Shown here in pieces: positions 32,779-35,705 of a stretch of DNA of 35,705 nt; within the stretch, counting starts at the first letter, position 1; each line of letters begins with the position of its first letter. The DNA is from Betaproteobacteria bacterium (GTDB lineage Bacteria; Pseudomonadota; Gammaproteobacteria; Burkholderiales; SG8-41). The DNA lies in the NCBI GenBank assembly GCA_016868035.1, contig VGID01000041.1:1-35705 (forward strand). The letters run 5' to 3'. The position numbers were made by a program, and so were the translations under genes. Under the pieces are notes generated by a model. It had not been told where the DNA came from. It saw only the letters and a program-made list of their open reading frames with translations, and did no database searches.

Positions 32779-33849
32779 ATGTCCGCCACCCTGGAGTTCA
32801 AGGCTGTCTCCCACGCCTACGACTCGCGGCCCGTTTTGCGCGCCCTGAGCTTCCGGCTCGACCCGGGCGCGATCGGCTTCCTGCTCGGCGCCAGCGGTTG
32901 CGGCAAGACCACCGTGCTTCGCTGCATCGCCGGTTTCGAGCCGGTCAGCTCGGGAGAAATCCTGCTCAACGGCGAGGTGGTGAGCTCCCGCTACCACACG
33001 GTGCCCCCGGAGAAGCGCCGCATCGGCATGGTGTTCCAAAACTACGCACTGTTTCCCCATCTCACGGTCGCGCGCAACATCGCCTTCGGACTGCACGGCG
33101 TGCCCGCCTCCGAACGCGCATCCCGCGTCGCCGAAATGCTCGAGATCGTCGGCCTGGAACACGTCAAGGACCAGTTTCCGCACGAGCTCTCCGGCGGGCA
33201 GCAGCAGCGGGTAGCGCTCGCGCGCGCCCTCGCCCCGCGCCCCCAGCTGATGCTGCTCGACGAGCCGTTCTCGAACCTCGACGTGGACCTGCGCGAGCGG
33301 CTGAGCCTGGAGGTGCGCGGCATCCTCAAGCAGCAGAATACGACCACGGTGCTCGTGACGCACGACCAGCACGAGGCGTTCAGCATGGCCGACGAGGTGG
33401 GGATCCTCGAGAACGGCGCGATCGAGCAATGGGATACCCCGTACCGGCTCTACCATGAGCCTCTGAGCCGCTTCGTCGCGGACTTCATCGGCCAAGGTGT
33501 GTTTCTTCCGGGCACGGTCGTCGCCGGCAATTGCATCAAGCTCGAGCTGGGCGTATTCCATGGCAGCGTCGAGCACGACTGGCCGGAAGGAACCGCGGTG
33601 GACGTGCTGCTGCGGCCCGACGACATTCTGCACGACGACGCGAGCCCACTGCAGGCGCGCGTGCTGCACAAGGCCTTCCGTGGCGCGGAGTTCCTCTATA
33701 CGCTGCAGCTGCCGGACGGCGGACGCGTGCTGTCACTGGTGCCGAGCCACCACAACCACGCCATCGGCGAGCGCATCGGCATCCGCCTCGAACTCGACCA
33801 CCTCATCGCGTTCCGGCGCGAACCCGGAAGCGCGCAGCGGAAGGATTAG
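32779..33849 (+). CDS. ferric-iron ABC transporter ATPase (FbpC type)
   Basis: This 356-residue ABC ATPase has Walker A GASGCGKT (37-44), the Q-loop VFQNYALFPHLT, signature LSGGQ (137-141), Walker B LMLLDEP (157-163) and the H-loop VTHDQHEAFSMAD (about 194-206). A C-terminal TOBE-like regulatory domain (about 235-350) follows. It would power the permease encoded on the other strand. The ATG lies 7 nt after a perfect -10 and has no ribosome site, so the messenger may be leaderless. The last 4 bp overlap the convergent mltB gene. Confidence 0.93.
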   Translation: MSATLEFKAVSHAYDSRPVLRALSFRLDPGAIGFLLGASGCGKTTVLRCIAGFEPVSSGEILLNGEVVSSRYHTVPPEKRRIGMVFQNYALFPHLTVARNIAFGLHGVPASERASRVAEMLEIVGLEHVKDQFPHELSGGQQQRVALARALAPRPQLMLLDEPFSNLDVDLRERLSLEVRGILKQQNTTTVLVTHDQHEAFSMADEVGILENGAIEQWDTPYRLYHEPLSRFVADFIGQGVFLPGTVVAGNCIKLELGVFHGSVEHDWPEGTAVDVLLRPDDILHDDASPLQARVLHKAFRGAEFLYTLQLPDGGRVLSLVPSHHNHAIGERIGIRLELDHLIAFRREPGSAQRKD

Positions 33850-34868
33850 CGTTCCGGCTTCACGAGCGCGCGCAGCTCCTGCGCAAGCTCATGGACCGCG
33901 AGCGCGTAATTGATGCTGCGGTTGTAGCGCGTGATGACGTAAAAATTGTTGAGCCCGAGCCAGTAGCGCGGCCCGTCCTCCGCCTCCACCACGATCGGAA
34001 CCGCCCGCGCCTCCTCGTCCACGGCCGCGGCCGGCTGCAGCCCGAGCTCGCGGATCTCGGCCACCTTGAGCTTGGGCTCGACTCCGCGCGGCAGCGCGGC
34101 TACGGGAACGCCGTCGGCGGGCATGGCGGGCACGACGACCTGCTCCCCGCTACGCCAGCCATGCGCCCGGTAGTAGTTGGCGACGCTGCCGATCGCGTCG
34201 GCCGTCGTCCCGGACAGATCGCGCCGGCCATCGCCGTTGAAGTCCACCGCAAAGCGCCGGTAGCTGCTCGGGATGAACTGGGGAATCCCGATCGCTCCGG
34301 CGTACGAGCCCCGCACCGCCTCCGGGTTGAGCTTCTTCTCGCGCACCAGAAGCAGGTACTCCTCGAGCTCGCCGCGGAAGAATTCCGCGCGGGGCGGATA
34401 GTGGAACGCGAGGGTGGTCAGCGCGTCGAGCACCCTGAAGCCGCCGGTCTGGCGCCCGTAGAGCGTCTCGATTCCGATCGTCGCCACGATGATCTCGGGC
34501 GGCACGCCGTACTCGCTGCTCGCCTTGGCGAGCGTCGCCGCGTGCTCCTGCCAGAACCTGACTCCGCCCTGGATGCGTGCGGCGTCCACGAAGCGGCTGC
34601 GGAACTCGTGCCACGGGCGGGCCGTCACCGGCGCCGAGATCGCCCGGATGACCGCGGGGCGCGGCTGCGCCTGGGCCATGATCTTCCTCAGCGCGGCGCG
34701 ATCGTAATCGTGCCTGCGCGCCACTTCCTCGATGAACGCCTCGATTTCCGGATCGAGCGCGCGCTGCGCGTGCGCAGACTCGCCGCACGCTACGAGGAAC
34801 GCGGCGGTCAGCAGGAACGCCAATCCGTGAAACCAGCGGTACCGGAAGCTTCGAATCCGCAGTTGCAA
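33846..34868 (-). CDS. mltB: lytic murein transglycosylase B
   Basis: MltB cuts the glycan strands of peptidoglycan to anhydro-muropeptides. The 340-residue frame has a lipobox-like FLVAC (C28), suggesting an outer-membrane lipoprotein. The catalytic glutamate is E134 in IGIETLYGR. AGAIGIPQFIPSSYRRFAVDFNGDGRRDL (about 210-238) is the family signature for substrate binding, and YYRAHGW and LNNFYVITRYNRS follow. The start at 34868 is a TTG without a ribosome site. A TTG 45 bp downstream (34823) would give a shorter signal, so the start is uncertain. Confidence 0.93.
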   Translation of the reverse strand: MQLRIRSFRYRWFHGLAFLLTAAFLVACGESAHAQRALDPEIEAFIEEVARRHDYDRAALRKIMAQAQPRPAVIRAISAPVTARPWHEFRSRFVDAARIQGGVRFWQEHAATLAKASSEYGVPPEIIVATIGIETLYGRQTGGFRVLDALTTLAFHYPPRAEFFRGELEEYLLLVREKKLNPEAVRGSYAGAIGIPQFIPSSYRRFAVDFNGDGRRDLSGTTADAIGSVANYYRAHGWRSGEQVVVPAMPADGVPVAALPRGVEPKLKVAEIRELGLQPAAAVDEEARAVPIVVEAEDGPRYWLGLNNFYVITRYNRSINYALAVHELAQELRALVKPER

Positions 34869-34883
34869 TGCAATTACTTGAAT

Positions 34884-34993
34884 AAATGGGGTCAGTGTTT
34901 TCTCCAGCGGAATTCTTCGCTTTGCTCACTCAAAATCTTTGGTCCAATTCGAGGCGGGCGCCCTCGCTTCGGACCACTCAAATAGAGTCAGGG
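34884..34993. repeat. short repeat-like, hairpin-forming intergenic stretch
   Basis: AAATGGGGTCAG (34884-34895) and AATAGAGTCAGGG (34981-34993) flank a hairpin at 34940-34976. The hairpin arms are TGGTCC/GGACCA outside and CGAGG/CCTCG inside. The GGGGTCAG-like ends resemble REP-type sequences common in betaproteobacterial genomes, but no transposase is present. There is no gene between mltB and 35056. Confidence 0.4.
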
Positions 34994-35055
34994 TAACACC
35001 TCCGTGCCAAACTCCGTTCCGGCCGGCGCGAATTTAGCGGGAATGCGGCGACGCG

Positions 35056-35564
35056 CTACTTCCAGAAGAGCGGCGGGACGGGCAGGGTCGGTTTTTCCAC
35101 CAGCGGCAGCCCGGTCGCCTCGGCGATCGCCTCCGCTTCCTGCACGGCGTCCTCGAGATCACGAAACCGGATCGGAAGCATGACGCCGGGGTCGCCCCTC
35201 AGCACCGGCGTATATTGAATCTTCGGTCCAAGGCGAAGACGCCCCCCACCGCGACGGTCACGATGCCCACCCCGTGCAGGTCCGAAATTTTTCCCACCCA
35301 GTAACCGCGGTGAACGAAGGTACCCTTGCGCACCTCGACCCGGTCGGCCTCAGGGTGGATCACGACGATTTTCTCCCAGGTCCCGCATAGCGCCGCGGCG
35401 ATAAAGCCCGGAACCCCGAAGAAGATCACCCAGGCGGGAGCCGTGTCCAGGTAGTTGGCAACACCGAGAACCGTTCCGAAAAGGCCGAGGGCCGTAGCGA
35501 CCAAGGTTAGCACCCGCTGGTCTTCGGCATCGGTGCTGTACTCGAAGCTCGCGTCGCTCGCCAT
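35056..35564 (-). pseudogene. small two-helix membrane protein gene broken by a one-base frameshift
   Basis: From the ATG at 35564 the frame encodes MASDASFEYSTDAEDQ and two hydrophobic segments (about 18-38 and 43-60). A soluble part WEKIVVIHPEADRVEVRKG and GYWVGKISDLHGVG follows, then a stop after about 120 residues. Downstream, another frame continues as a plausible protein to 35056 (IQYTPVLRGDPGVMLPIRFRD, then EAEAIAEATGLPLVEKP, ending PLFWK). A six-C run at 35242-35247 separates the two frames. One extra base there would restore a single protein of about 169 residues. Either the gene is decaying or the run is miscounted. The family is unrecognised. Confidence 0.7.
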
Positions 35565-35676
35565 GGCGACTTCAGAAACGGGCTTGATGTTGTGAAACAA
35601 ATGGGGCGGGTTCACTTATTCGGAAATGCGGACCCGGCCCTGAGGTCTGCGCAATCGCCTGATGGCGCTCGACATC

Positions 35677-35690
35677 TGGCGGAGAGGGTG
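35677..35690 (-). other. tRNA-Ser 3'-end-like fragment
   Basis: On the minus strand CACCCTCTCCGCCA matches the 3' end, with CCA, of many betaproteobacterial serine tRNAs. No tRNA body precedes it, so it is not a gene. It could be an attachment-site remnant or chance. The remaining sequence from 35565 to the right edge shows nothing else. Confidence 0.2.
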
Positions 35691-35705
35691 TCCTCCATAA
35701 AACGT

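Noticed and set aside
35660-35705. A complete tRNA-Ser at the right edge
   Set aside because: Only the last 14 nt match; the sequence that should form the T-loop does not contain GTTCGAATC.

Overview
This looks like a chromosomal segment of a high-GC betaproteobacterium, probably of the order Burkholderiales. The evidence is a PHB locus of phaC, phaB and phaR, a bamD/rluD/pgeF block, three Bug-family tricarboxylate receptors, and the very high G+C with long open antisense frames. I see no rRNA, complete tRNA, CRISPR array, prophage or intact transposase.

Region 1 (about 1-13 kb) is a metabolic island. A FadR/FCD-type GntR regulator and phnW are divergent around a near-perfect 24-bp palindrome (11013-11036). 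The regulator is the first gene of a tightly spaced minus-strand series: a PbfA-like PLP lyase, a large metallophosphoesterase, a sulfotransferase, a Bug receptor, a formylglycine-type sulfatase, a second Bug receptor and an EamA exporter. PhnW and PbfA both yield phosphonoacetaldehyde from 2-aminoethylphosphonate compounds, but the usual next enzymes (PhnX, or PhnY with PhnA) are absent from the window. The extra ester-hydrolysing genes are therefore the most interesting unexplained content.

Region 2 (12.3-24.1 kb) is mostly housekeeping: a DUF4743 Nudix hydrolase, bamD and rluD (divergent with 4 bp between start codons), pgeF, a ZIP metal transporter, phaC, phaB, phaR with its own promoter and inverted repeat, rimO, a DUF1232 membrane protein and a DinG/YoaA helicase.

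Region 3 (24.2-29.7 kb) holds a small tyrosine phosphatase of the COG4551 type, membrane proteins, a third Bug receptor, a DUF1648 protein, a stand-alone secretin-fragment protein, an NlpC/P60 lipoprotein and a patatin lipoprotein. Two related intergenic repeats of 125-155 bp lie in inverted orientation around the 25.1-27.0 kb cassette.

Region 4 (29.8-33.8 kb) is a split ferric-iron ABC transporter: receptor (+), permease (-) and ATPase (+). Fur-box-like sequences lie at the receptor promoter and in the divergent permease/ATPase promoter. The right end carries mltB, a short repeat-like stretch and a small membrane-protein gene broken by a one-base frameshift in a six-C run.
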